From: Polycladidibacter hongkongensis
GTDB taxonomy: Bacteria > Pseudomonadota > Alphaproteobacteria > Rhizobiales > Stappiaceae
NCBI RefSeq assembly: GCF_001561995.1
Contig: NZ_LLWC01000026.1
Span: 219,719-283,718, forward strand
DNA: 64,000 bases
Direction: 5' to 3'
Shown here: positions 17,469 through 25,999 of the stretch, piece by piece
Position numbering within the stretch: the stretch's first letter is position 1
Layout: each line of letters begins with the position of its first letter
Translations under genes and position numbers: made by a program
Notes under the pieces: generated by a model
The model's database searches: none
Told to the model about the DNA's origin: nothing
What the model saw: the letters and a program-made list of their open reading frames with translations, nothing else

Positions 17469-17951
17469 TTACAAATGGGCTATTTGCAGGCGGGCGGTGG
17501 TAAGCAGCGGGAAGGTCACCAACGAGATTTCCCAGAGGTCTACCGCCAGCACTTCGCGGCAAAAATCCGCGCTTTGCTGTGCTGCGATGTTGTGGCGGGT
17601 GCGGGATTGTTTGCGGGCACGCAGGGTTTTAAAACCAATAGAGAGCCCATCAAGAATGCCCTTTTGCACCAGCGCTATGGCTTCTTCGGACTGGCAAAGG
17701 CCGCGGCACACTTCACCTTGCACGTAGAGGCCGTTGGTATCCTCTTCCATATGTAGCCAATGGCCGATGGGTTTTTCCGGGTTGTGTTGCCACAGCATCT
17801 TGACCCCGGTTGCGGGTCGGTGTTGCAGTGAGGCGGCAAAGGCGCCAAAGCGGATCACATCGCCGCTGCCATCGCATTCATTAAAGCGGCTGGCGTAGCC
17901 TTCAATAACCAGTGGCGGGGCGGCACCGGTCTCGTGCGGGGATTGGATCAT
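17469..17951 (-). CDS. GTA HK97-type prohead protease (gp4)
   Basis: 160 residues. The S78-like prohead protease motifs are visible: IEGYASRFNECDGSGDVIRFGAF-like entry strands, the catalytic His in MLWQHNPEKPIG (near residue 55) and the catalytic Ser in LDGLSIGF (near residue 101), followed by VDLWEISLVTFPL. It cuts the capsid delta domain during head maturation. The start ATG overlaps the portal stop by four bases, so there is no room for the small gene 3.5 that lies here in Rhodobacter. Confidence 0.93.
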   Translation of the reverse strand: MIQSPHETGAAPPLVIEGYASRFNECDGSGDVIRFGAFAASLQHRPATGVKMLWQHNPEKPIGHWLHMEEDTNGLYVQGEVCRGLCQSEEAIALVQKGILDGLSIGFKTLRARKQSRTRHNIAAQQSADFCREVLAVDLWEISLVTFPLLTTARLQIAHL

Positions 17952-19282
17952 TCACTCTCCTTTTTGGTTTGCTGCACAGTGTTTGGAGCTGCTGGTGTCT
18001 GGGAAAGAACAGCTTGCGGCGGCGTAGTTTTCACCTGTGTGGGGCGCATGCCATATCCGACAGCGAGGCGCTTTTCGTCATCAGTGAGGAAATCGGCGCG
18101 GCTGACCCGCTCCCACAAGCTTTTGCGCTCTTCTGAAAGCGCTTCGATGGCGTCCAGATCGGGGCTGAGGTGCAGATCACCTGCGTAAGCGCTGCCGAGC
18201 CAATTGCCGAGCGCGGCGAGGGTTTTATGCACCAGCGGTAATACGGCTTGACGCCAGAAAGCGCGGTTGGCCTCGCGGTAATTTGAGTAGGTGCTGTCGC
18301 CGGGGATCCCCAGCAACATGGGCGGCACGCCAAAGGCGAGCGCGATCTCGCGGGCGGCCTGGTTTTTGATCTCGATACAGTCCAGATCCTTGGGGCTCAG
18401 GCCCATGGGCTTCCAATCCAGCCCGCCTTCCAGCAACATGGGGCGGCCAGCGTTGCGGGCACCTTGGTAACTGCCTTCCAGCTCCTGTTTCAAGCGGGTG
18501 AACTGCTCGTCAGACAACTGGGCACTGTCTGGCCCGCCATAGACCAGCGCTCCGGTTGGGCAGGCCGCGTTATCCAGCAGGGATTTGCTCCAGGCAGCAG
18601 CCGCGTTGTGCACATCCAGCGCGGTTTGGGCAGCTTCCAGAGGTGCAAAGCCATAGTGATCACTCAGCGGCGCAAAAAGGCGCAACTGAAGCACGGGTGG
18701 CAACGGATCTTCCCGCCGTTGTTGCAAGCGGGTGGTTTTGCCTGCCAAAGTGTAATCCCAAGCCTCCACCCAGCCGCGGTTGCCTGTGACAAGGCTGACC
18801 CTGTCAGGGCGCAGGCAATGCAGCTCCCGAGGTTCTGCTTGTAACGTGAGCGCGTGCAGATAGGCATTGCCTGAGGAGAGCAAGTGGCCATAGACCGCCT
18901 CAAGCAGCCCGGCCTTGCTTTCGCCGGGGTGGGGACGGTGTAACAGAGACAAGAGCGGGTGTTCGTCAAGCTCAATAGCGCCGTCTTTGAGGATGAGCGG
19001 CAGGCTGGCCGCGGCCTCGGCAATCATTCGGATGGCCCGATACACAACGGGGTTGCGGCAATATCCGGCACGGGCCAGCGCGGCGTAATCGCGGTTGGTC
19101 CAGATTGGTTCGCCTGTGGTTGCAAGCTTGTAGAACTTGGCGGATGAAAAGGGCGCGGCCTGCTTTGCCTCCATTTGCTTTTGCATTTTTTCATGCAAAG
19201 GGGGCGAGGACGCGTGCGCGCCGTTTTCTTCTTGTGATTTGGGCGCAGGGCGGAAGGGCCAGCGCAAGATTGGTCTTGGCAT
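17948..19282 (-). CDS. GTA portal protein (gp3)
   Basis: 444 residues from the ATG at 19282, which has AAGGAAC in place; a GTG twelve codons earlier has no site. Family features are WTNRDYAALARAGYCRNPVVY-like entry (about residues 65-90), IAEAAASLPL, LLHRPHPGE, SSGNAYLH, the FAPLEAAQTALDVHNA segment and the C-terminal FGVPPMLLGIPGDSTYSNY with LYANREA-like helix (REANRAFWRQAVLP). The dodecameric portal is the DNA entry and exit channel at one head vertex. It follows the large terminase stop by about 50 bases. Confidence 0.94.
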   Translation of the reverse strand: MPRPILRWPFRPAPKSQEENGAHASSPPLHEKMQKQMEAKQAAPFSSAKFYKLATTGEPIWTNRDYAALARAGYCRNPVVYRAIRMIAEAAASLPLILKDGAIELDEHPLLSLLHRPHPGESKAGLLEAVYGHLLSSGNAYLHALTLQAEPRELHCLRPDRVSLVTGNRGWVEAWDYTLAGKTTRLQQRREDPLPPVLQLRLFAPLSDHYGFAPLEAAQTALDVHNAAAAWSKSLLDNAACPTGALVYGGPDSAQLSDEQFTRLKQELEGSYQGARNAGRPMLLEGGLDWKPMGLSPKDLDCIEIKNQAAREIALAFGVPPMLLGIPGDSTYSNYREANRAFWRQAVLPLVHKTLAALGNWLGSAYAGDLHLSPDLDAIEALSEERKSLWERVSRADFLTDDEKRLAVGYGMRPTQVKTTPPQAVLSQTPAAPNTVQQTKKESE

Positions 19283-19331
19283 GGAAGTGTTCCTTGCTGT
19301 TAAAGCCGGATTGGCCACTTAGAAAATATGT

Positions 19332-20702
19332 TTAAAGAGAACGGGCACGCGGGCGGCTAAGCTTACGAAAGGCCAGTTCTGAAAGTGCCCAAACGAGGGC
19401 GTCCATCCGGTCTGGTGAATGGCCATTGCTGGTGCCATCTGCGCCAAAGCCGCACAACTCATCCTCCAGCTCTGGCATGGGCTGTGTGTGGTGCACGCGC
19501 CCTTGCTCATAAAGCAGCGCGATTGGTTCGGCCCGGCGTTGTTTTGATTTGCTGGCATAGGCCAGAGTGACAGGCTGGGCTGGGTCCAATTGATGAATGA
19601 CAGCCTGCACCATCTCCCCCCCTTGATTGGCCTCAGCAATAAGCGCATCACCATTCACCTGGGCTAGCAACTGCAAGGCCCGGGCAGCCCATGCGGCGGG
19701 GCGCAGGCGCGCGGCGGAGTGGTCGGCCAACACGTAGAGCTGACCATCTGCCCCCTGCCCTGCGGCGATGATGCCACAGGCATCAGCGCGGGGGCCTGAT
19801 GTGGCCGGAGGATCAATGGCAACTACTACGCGCACAAGTGGTGGAGGGCTTTTGCATCGGTGTTGCTCGATCCATGAGCGCAGAAACAGGGCGTCCTCGC
19901 GATCGGTGAGCAGTTCGCCCTCCAGCTCCTGCCGGCCCAAACGGCTGCCGCCGTAGCGCTCCAGCATCTGGCCTAGGAAATTTGGGGCCAGATGCGCGGC
20001 GTTCGCCATGGTGTTGGCATGGGAGAGGTGCAGGTCTTTGCGCGCCAACAGGGATTGCAGCAGTTTGGTTGGTCGCGGGGTGGTGGTAATGAGTTGGCAA
20101 GGCGCCCGCCCAAGGCGCAAGGCGAACTGCAAGTTGGCGAAAGCTGCCTCTGCCTCGCCCCATTTGCCCAGTTCGTCACACCAAGCAGCATGAAATTGCG
20201 GGCCGCGCAGCGCCTCGGCATCTTCGGCAGAATAAAGCCGCGCTGTTGTTCCGTCTGGCCATTGCAAGCGGCGGCGCGAGGGCAGCCATTGGGGTCGCTC
20301 ATGTTCGGCGTGCACAGCCAGAATGCCCGACACCCCCTCCACCATGACCTCACGCGCATCGTGATAGGTTTGTGCCACCAGCGCGATTTGCAGCGGCTCA
20401 TCACTGGCAGGTACTGTAGCAGAGCTGCCCCCGTGGGAGATGGCTTGCGGGAGCGCCCAACGCTCGCCTAAAGCCAGCGCGCGGACCCATTCAGCTCCGG
20501 CTCGGGTTTTACCGCTGCCTCTGCCGCCGAGGATCATCCAGAGGTGCCATGGGTCCTCTGCGCAGCTGATTGGTGGCAGTTGATGATCGTGCGCGAAGAC
20601 TTGCCAATCCGCTTGCAAGAACCGCAATTCTTCAGGGGAAAGCGAGGCGACAAACGCAGCGCGAACCTCAGGGCTTGTTAAGCTGCGCAAGGCGCTGCGC
20701 AA
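19332..20702 (-). CDS. GTA large terminase / DNA-packaging ATPase (gp2)
   Basis: Walker A is GGRGSGKT, followed by RAGAEWVR; the Walker B-like segment is FHAAWCDELGKWG and a coupling motif lies in LITTTPRPTKLL. The C-terminal nuclease domain starts at VVVAIDPPAT and continues with ADACGIIAAG. The enzyme drives headful packaging of host DNA. The start is uncertain: no ATG precedes the ATPase domain. I give TTG at 20702, overlapping the gp1 stop by 35 bases; TTG 20690, GTG 20786 or TTG 20798 are alternatives, the last two causing a long overlap with gp1. Translational coupling to gp1 is likely. Confidence 0.92.
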   Translation of the reverse strand: MRSALRSLTSPEVRAAFVASLSPEELRFLQADWQVFAHDHQLPPISCAEDPWHLWMILGGRGSGKTRAGAEWVRALALGERWALPQAISHGGSSATVPASDEPLQIALVAQTYHDAREVMVEGVSGILAVHAEHERPQWLPSRRRLQWPDGTTARLYSAEDAEALRGPQFHAAWCDELGKWGEAEAAFANLQFALRLGRAPCQLITTTPRPTKLLQSLLARKDLHLSHANTMANAAHLAPNFLGQMLERYGGSRLGRQELEGELLTDREDALFLRSWIEQHRCKSPPPLVRVVVAIDPPATSGPRADACGIIAAGQGADGQLYVLADHSAARLRPAAWAARALQLLAQVNGDALIAEANQGGEMVQAVIHQLDPAQPVTLAYASKSKQRRAEPIALLYEQGRVHHTQPMPELEDELCGFGADGTSNGHSPDRMDALVWALSELAFRKLSRPRARSL

Positions 20703-21024
20703 GCTGTCGGCGCATTCTATCGATGTCTTGGCGTTCTTTGGTAATCGCGGCAGCGTTTGTCTCCTTGCTCTGTTGGTGAGCAGCACCGGCGGTAGCAACA
20801 GAACGGTGCAAGTTCATCAAGAGGTCCAGGGTTTTGGCAAGACTGGCGATGGCTTTGGCCTGTTGATCCAGCAGAACAGGACTTCCGCCTGCTTGCTCGC
20901 TTGTTTTGCTGAGCGTGGTTTCCAAATGCTGTAACTGGCCTTCAAAGGCGCGTAGCAACCGCAAGCTGGCAGATTTGCTCAGCCGCAATGGCGCGGTGCT
21001 GGCGCTTCGCACTGGTGAGGACAT
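20668..21024 (-). CDS. GTA small terminase-like protein (gp1)
   Basis: 118 residues, first gene of the cluster, with AGGATATACCC before the ATG at 21024. It is mostly helical: an N-terminal SASLRLLRAFEGQLQHLETTL helix, then QAKAIASLAKTLDLLMNLH and a basic heptad-rich C terminus (ERQDIDRMRRQLAQRL). GTA gp1 proteins are small helical TerS-like proteins that bind the large terminase; the length and position fit. Sequence similarity alone would be weak, so the call leans on context. Confidence 0.82.
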   Translation of the reverse strand: MSSPVRSASTAPLRLSKSASLRLLRAFEGQLQHLETTLSKTSEQAGGSPVLLDQQAKAIASLAKTLDLLMNLHRSVATAGAAHQQSKETNAAAITKERQDIDRMRRQLAQRLAQLNKP

Positions 21025-21365
21025 GGGTATATCCTATTGTATTTTATTGGAAATTGCCCAAAAACAATGGTTCAGAAACCAGCCCCTAAGAGCGGTTAAC
21101 CTTAACTGCCTACAGTTTTTCGAGCATGCCAATAACCTAACTGATCAGCGCGGCACTGTCAATGATTTTATTATTTAATTACAATAGGTTAGTTATTATC
21201 ATGCGATATTTCAGATTACGTAGGCACGCAAAAGACTTATGGATTTTCGGGGCGAAGTTATCCCTCGCCTGTAAGCAATATTGCAGGGCACATGCAGCAA
21301 AAAACATCGCTTCTCTCTGCGAAAATTTCTGGTTTTTCCGCCGTACAGTCAGTGGTAGCCGATGC
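21025..21365 (-). promoter_or_regulatory. AT-rich leader of the GTA cluster with TTAACC-type sites
   Basis: This 341-base gap between the ycgN-like gene and GTA gene 1 must contain the GTA promoter. About 75 bases before gene 1, on the minus strand, is TTAAGGTTAACC (21094-21105), resembling CtrA half sites; CtrA is a known activator of GTA expression in other alphaproteobacteria, although the spacing here is not the classical TTAA-N7-TTAA. An AT-rich stretch follows at 21165-21200. No gene is evident in this gap. Confidence 0.4.
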
Positions 21366-21866
21366 TTAGGCCTGCGATGTTTGAGGCTCCGCCTCTTGTT
21401 CGGGCTCATCGGGCCAAGCGACCAGATAATCCTCCAGATCTTCCGGTTCCAGCCCATCTTCAGGGACGGTTTTATCTTGCACCGATATGCCTGCCTGGTG
21501 GACGGATCGAGGATCCCCGGAGACAAGGGGGTGCCACCAATGTAGGTCTTTGCCCTCGCGCACCAAACGATAGGCGCAGGTAACGGGCAACCATTTTAAT
21601 TCACGAACGGTTTTTGGGTCCAGCTGCACACAGTCGCTGACAAAGTCGAAGCGGCGTTCATAGTTTTTGCACCGGCATGTGCTTCCATCAAGCAAAGTGC
21701 AAGCAACGTTTGTCCAGTGAATTTCGCCGGTGTCCCAGTCCTCCAGTTTGTTGAGGCAGCAACGGCCACAGCCATCGCAAAGGCTTTCCCACTCTTGTGG
21801 AGAGAGCTCTTCTAGGGTTTTGGCCCGCCAAAAGGGGATTTGCCCTTCAGACTTAGAGGATTTCAT
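21366..21866 (-). CDS. YcgN-family cysteine cluster protein (UPF0260)
   Basis: 166 residues from the ATG at 21866, with GGAG nine bases upstream; longer starts are possible but lack support. The family cysteine cluster is present: [18 protein letters not shown], then [15 protein letters not shown] and the [10 protein letters not shown] motif, followed by [14 protein letters not shown]0260 proteins are cytoplasmic and possibly metal- or iron-sulfur-binding; their role is unknown. The acidic C-terminal tail ([10 protein letters not shown]) is not part of the domain. It lies alone between the GTA leader and the divergent penicillin-binding protein gene. Confidence 0.9.
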   Translation of the reverse strand: MKSSKSEGQIPFWRAKTLEELSPQEWESLCDGCGRCCLNKLEDWDTGEIHWTNVACTLLDGSTCRCKNYERRFDFVSDCVQLDPKTVRELKWLPVTCAYRLVREGKDLHWWHPLVSGDPRSVHQAGISVQDKTVPEDGLEPEDLEDYLVAWPDEPEQEAEPQTSQA

Positions 21867-22044
21867 TTTGGCGAACTCCAGAGGATAGTTGTTATGGCTT
21901 GTTGTTATTGGGCTTTGGCCTTCTTGTGCCTGCCTCATAACATAAGTAGCTTATAAGACAAACGAAAACAGCGCATTGGGCATGGCGCAAGGCAGTGGCA
22001 AAATTGCTACCACTTTGGCCGCAGATGATTGACAGGTAGGGCGA

Positions 22045-24390
22045 GTGAACGAAACTTCCGGGCAAGACAAAGCCAAGCAGGGCAAAGGCACAAAAGCAGG
22101 TGAAAAAACGCGCGCGGACGCAGCGCAGCACTCTGCCGCCAAACGCGATCCGGGCGATTTGCGCGATGTCTCTGCCAAATTGCTGGCTGCGGATGCGTGG
22201 ATTGATTCGACCTTGTGGCAAGCGTGGCAGGCGATTCGGGCCGCGTGGCGCGGGTATTCCGCCTTTATGCGCCGGTTTCGCGCCCGTGGGCTGTGGCGCA
22301 TTCTGGCAGAGCTTGGTTCTGAAGGGGCTACGCTTGGCACCGCCGGGGTGATTGTGATGCTCGCCTTTGCGCAGCCTGCGTTTGAGGCGACTAAGCGGGC
22401 AGACTGGAAAACCACCTCCGATTTTTCTGTGACCTTTTTTGATCGCAATGGCGACTTGCTCGGCAAGCGGGGCATTTTGCTAAACGATAAAGTGCCGCTA
22501 GACGAAATTCCCGATCAAATGATCAAGGCAACACTGGCAACAGAGGACCGACGCTTCTTCAGCCACTTCGGCATTGACTTTATCGGCACCTTCCGTGCGC
22601 TGGTTGCAAATGTGAAAGCACGCTCGGTGGTGCAAGGGGGGTCGTCGCTATCGCAGCAGCTGGCCAAGAACCTGTTTCTTTCCAATGAGCGCACGTTGCA
22701 GCGTAAAATTAAAGAGGCCTATCTGGCGCTGTGGCTGGAGGCTAACCTCAGCAAGCGGGAAATCCTCAAGCTGTATCTGGACCGCGCCTATATGGGTGGT
22801 GGTACTTTTGGCGTAACCGCGGCGGCGGATTACTATTTTGACAAAGACATCCGTGAGATCACGCTGGCAGAAGCGGCCATGCTTGCCGGACTATACAAGG
22901 CCCCCTCCAAGTACGCCCCGCATGAAAACCTGCCCAATGCGCGGGCGCGAGCCAATGAAGTGCTCTCCAATATGGTTGAGGCAAATTTTCTGAGCGAAGG
23001 GCAGATCATCGCCGCGCGACGCAATCCGGCAACACCGGTGGACCGGGGCAAAAGCACAGCCGCCGATTACTTTATGGATTATGCCTTTGAGCAGATACAA
23101 GATCTGGCGCTGCAATTTCCAGAACTCAGCAAAGACCGCGTGCTGAGCGTGGACACCACGCTTGACAGCGCCTTGCAAAGCCAAGCGGAAAGCTCGGTTG
23201 CGAGTATGCTGGATGAGCAGGGTAAACGCTACCGGGTACGCGAGGGAGCATTGGCCTCTATCACCACCAGCGGCGAAGTACGCGCCATGGTTGGCGGGCG
23301 GGACTACGACGAAAGCCAGTTTAACCGTGCGGTGCATGCGCTACGCCAACCGGGTTCTTCTTTCAAGCCATTTGTGTATATGACTGCGTTTTTGAACGGC
23401 TATTCCGCTGAAGATATCATTCGCGATGCGCCTATTAATATCGGCGGCTGGTCACCGCGCAACTACGGGCGGCGCTATCGCGGGGCGGTCACGCTTAAAA
23501 CCGCGCTGACCAAATCCATTAATACGGTACCGGTGCGGCTGGCGCAAAAAGTTGGCCGCGATAAAATCGTACAAACAGCTTACATGATGGGGATACAAAG
23601 CGAGCTACGTATCAGCCGACCTTTGCCGCTTGGCGTTGCGGAAGTTACGGTGATTGACATGGCCGGTTCTTACGCGGCCTTTGCCAGCGGCGGGCTGAAA
23701 GTTCAGCCCTTTGCGGTGGTCAAAGTACGCAATTCCAAAGGCGAACTGGTGTATGATCATGCCCGCGATGCAGCCGCGCCAATCCGGATTTTACCATTTG
23801 ATAAAACGGCTGAAATGAACGATATCCTTGTCAATGTTGTGCAGGCTGGTACAGGGCGGCGCGCGCGGATTGAGGGGGTCACTGCCGCTGGGAAAACCGG
23901 AACAACGCAGGCCTATCGCGATGCTTGGTTTGTTGGCTATACGGGCAATCTGGTGACAGCCGTTTGGTATGGAAATGATGATTTTACCCCTACCAACAAT
24001 ATGACCGGTGGCTCCCTACCTGCGATGACATGGCAAAAATACATGGAATTTGCCCATCAGGGGGTGGAAATCCAGCCGATGCCGGGGATTGACCCAGAAG
24101 CCTATAGCCGCGCCCTTATTGCCCAAGAGGGCGATGCGGCGCCAGCGCGACAACTGCCGCAGATTCTACGCAATAATACTCGCCAGGAACTACAGGCACT
24201 GCATGAGCGCTTTGGGCAGATTCTGGGGCGCCCGCAAGCGGCGCTCTCTCCCGCTTTGCCCTTTAAAAAGGCCCAGCCTGCGCATGACACCAAGCACGAT
24301 AAGAGCGACCGCATCCATGCAAACTATGCGGAGGATCAAGATGGAAACCTGAGGGCAAACATTGAGGCAAACGGGGGCGCTGGTGGATAA
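22045..24390 (+). CDS. class A penicillin-binding protein (PBP1A family)
   Basis: 781 residues from a GTG at 22045 preceded by GGTAGGGCGA. A cytoplasmic basic N terminus is followed by a membrane span at about residues 97-115. The transglycosylase domain has Glu167 in ATEDRRFFSHFG, then GGSSLSQQLAKNLFL and LDRAYMGGGTFG. The transpeptidase domain has Ser438-x-x-Lys441 (PGSSFKPF), KSIN, and Lys617-Thr-Gly-Thr. The protein polymerises and crosslinks peptidoglycan at the inner membrane. The last third is a charged tail. It is followed by two coupled membrane-protein genes, which suggests cell-envelope cooperation. Confidence 0.95.
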   Translation: MNETSGQDKAKQGKGTKAGEKTRADAAQHSAAKRDPGDLRDVSAKLLAADAWIDSTLWQAWQAIRAAWRGYSAFMRRFRARGLWRILAELGSEGATLGTAGVIVMLAFAQPAFEATKRADWKTTSDFSVTFFDRNGDLLGKRGILLNDKVPLDEIPDQMIKATLATEDRRFFSHFGIDFIGTFRALVANVKARSVVQGGSSLSQQLAKNLFLSNERTLQRKIKEAYLALWLEANLSKREILKLYLDRAYMGGGTFGVTAAADYYFDKDIREITLAEAAMLAGLYKAPSKYAPHENLPNARARANEVLSNMVEANFLSEGQIIAARRNPATPVDRGKSTAADYFMDYAFEQIQDLALQFPELSKDRVLSVDTTLDSALQSQAESSVASMLDEQGKRYRVREGALASITTSGEVRAMVGGRDYDESQFNRAVHALRQPGSSFKPFVYMTAFLNGYSAEDIIRDAPINIGGWSPRNYGRRYRGAVTLKTALTKSINTVPVRLAQKVGRDKIVQTAYMMGIQSELRISRPLPLGVAEVTVIDMAGSYAAFASGGLKVQPFAVVKVRNSKGELVYDHARDAAAPIRILPFDKTAEMNDILVNVVQAGTGRRARIEGVTAAGKTGTTQAYRDAWFVGYTGNLVTAVWYGNDDFTPTNNMTGGSLPAMTWQKYMEFAHQGVEIQPMPGIDPEAYSRALIAQEGDAAPARQLPQILRNNTRQELQALHERFGQILGRPQAALSPALPFKKAQPAHDTKHDKSDRIHANYAEDQDGNLRANIEANGGAGG

Positions 24391-25078
24391 AAAGCAGACA
24401 AAAGCGATGGTGATCGGTACGCAGCCGACGCCCTATTATGACGGAGAGAACAGCTGGCAAAAACCATGGCCCAAGGTCTCTCGCCTGCTGTACCGCGCGC
24501 GCATGCTATCGTTTGGTCCATACCTATTTTTTCTTGTGGTATCCCTAGTCGTCGGGGTGGGCTCAGCTTATTACGCTCTTAATCATGGGGCACCCTTCAA
24601 TGCGGTGCATGAAGGCGTTTGGGTGGCCTATCCGAACGCCGGCACGCCGGAAGATGATCCATACAGTGTGGCCATTTTCAGCCGTACAAAGCGGCTTGCG
24701 CTTGGCCGGGGCGAAGGCCTTGCGTTTTACGCGGTGCAGGATGAGCTGGGGCAACCCCTTGATGCGCGCTGTACTTACGTCTTGGAAGGCGCACCTTTGC
24801 CTGCGCGTTTGTGGACGCTCACCGCACTGGACGGGCAAATGCATATACGTGGAACCGATGCTGGGCGGGCATGGCTGCACAGCCGAGATCTGCTCCGTAG
24901 CGCCGATGGCAACTTTCGCATCACAATCTCACCACAAGCGCAGGCGGGCAACTGGCTGCCAACAGGGGGCGATGGGCAGCTGACTTTGGCGCTGCGCATG
25001 TATGACAACGCTCTAGCGGGGGAATATGCGAGCTCGCGGCGGCAAATGCCGGGCTTGCGGCGGAGTTATTGCCAATGA
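24383..25078 (+). CDS. DUF1214 domain membrane protein
   Basis: About 231 residues from a GTG at 24383 that overlaps the PBP stop; ATG at 24407 is an alternative. A membrane span lies at about residues 42-63 (GPYLFFLVVSLVVGVGSAYY). The rest is periplasmic and has the DUF1214 pattern: DDPYSVAIFSRTKRLALGRG, the Cys in LDARCTYVLEG, LPARLWTLTALD, and the end ISPQAQAGNWLPTG with LALRMYD. The overlap of stop and start codons with both neighbours indicates one transcript with the PBP and the DUF1254 gene. The function of these domains in bacteria is unknown. Confidence 0.88.
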   Translation: MDKKQTKAMVIGTQPTPYYDGENSWQKPWPKVSRLLYRARMLSFGPYLFFLVVSLVVGVGSAYYALNHGAPFNAVHEGVWVAYPNAGTPEDDPYSVAIFSRTKRLALGRGEGLAFYAVQDELGQPLDARCTYVLEGAPLPARLWTLTALDGQMHIRGTDAGRAWLHSRDLLRSADGNFRITISPQAQAGNWLPTGGDGQLTLALRMYDNALAGEYASSRRQMPGLRRSYCQ

Positions 25079-25914
25079 TGCACGCTAGGTTTGCAGCCTT
25101 GAAGCAAATGTGTTTTGCCGTTGCCACGACGTGTGGTGCGTATTTGGCGCGCCTCTGGAGGCACCCGCGTTTTGCGCGTTTGCGGCAAAGTAGCGTGACA
25201 GCATTTCTGTTTTGCATAAGCCTTGCGCAAGGGGCGCTGGTGTTGTTTTTGCGGTTGCTATCGCTGTTACACCTCGATCTGGCCGCGCGGGCAGGCAAGG
25301 TGCGGCTGGCGGCGCTGCTGCGCTGGCCACTCAGGCTGCGCCGTCTGCAAATCAAGCCCAGCTGGGTGTTGTGGGGTCTTGCCGGTTTTCTGCTCGGCGG
25401 GATTATTCATATTCTTATCGTTTTAAGCGTGCCGACGGCAATTCCCTTTACGCTTTATGAGCAGGTCGCCCGCTTTGGCCATGACCGCAGCTTTAACCTT
25501 TTGCCGCCGGTGCTGGCGCGCACGGAGCCGCTGTTAGATCTGGATCCTTCAATGGAGCATGCATTGTGCCGGTTTGATTTGGCGCGCGGGCCCGTGCGCC
25601 TCGATGTGGATCTCAACGCCCCCTACTGGTCGCTCGCCTACTTTAACGAGCGGGGACAAACGCTGTACAGCTTAAATGACAGCTCTGCTGCGCGTGAGAA
25701 ACTTGCCATGCTGATTCTGAGTGAGGAACAGTTGTCGGTGCTGCGTGAAAACCCGCCAGAAGAGCTGGAGGACATGATTGTGGTGGAATCTGACGCACAG
25801 AAGGGCTTTGTGATGCTACGGGCATTTGTCCCGCACAAGGCTTATGCGCGTGAAATTAGTGCCGGGCTGCGCCGCGCGACCTGTACCGGCTTTGAGCGGC
25901 CGCCCTCCTCTTAA
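25075..25914 (+). CDS. DUF1254 domain membrane protein
   Basis: 279 residues; the ATG at 25075 overlaps the previous TGA in an ATGA junction. Hydrophobic spans are at about residues 42-62 and 102-125 (VLWGLAGFLLGGIIHILIVL). The C-terminal half has the DUF1254-like features: AIPFTLYEQVARFG, LARTEPLLDLDPSMEHALC, VDLNAPYWSLAYFNERG and an LILSEEQLSVLREN helix. DUF1214 and DUF1254 proteins often occur together, sometimes fused, so the two gene products probably form a complex in the inner membrane. Why they are coupled to a PBP is not clear from sequence. Confidence 0.86.
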   Translation: MMHARFAALKQMCFAVATTCGAYLARLWRHPRFARLRQSSVTAFLFCISLAQGALVLFLRLLSLLHLDLAARAGKVRLAALLRWPLRLRRLQIKPSWVLWGLAGFLLGGIIHILIVLSVPTAIPFTLYEQVARFGHDRSFNLLPPVLARTEPLLDLDPSMEHALCRFDLARGPVRLDVDLNAPYWSLAYFNERGQTLYSLNDSSAAREKLAMLILSEEQLSVLRENPPEELEDMIVVESDAQKGFVMLRAFVPHKAYAREISAGLRRATCTGFERPPSS

Positions 25915-25999
25915 CCAACAGGCAGCGCAACTCGCGGGCAGCCTTTGCGTGGAGACTGGGTAGAAGGTGCCGCGTTACGCTTCCCCAATAGCTTTTCAC

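Larger units (their letters stand above)
6434..21024 (-). mobile_element. gene transfer agent (GTA) structural gene cluster, genes 1-15
   Basis: Fifteen genes on one strand with small gaps or overlaps follow the order of the Rhodobacter capsulatus GTA: small terminase, large terminase, portal, prohead protease, HK97 capsid, head-tail connectors, tail tube, two tail assembly chaperones, short tape measure, distal tail protein, hub protein, NlpC/P60 peptidase and the large host-specificity protein. No integrase, repressor, replication or lysis gene is present, and there are no attachment sites, which fits a domesticated GTA and not a prophage. All genes are open at plausible full length. GTA particles package random host DNA fragments and deliver them to relatives. 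Release and regulation genes would lie elsewhere. Confidence 0.93.
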
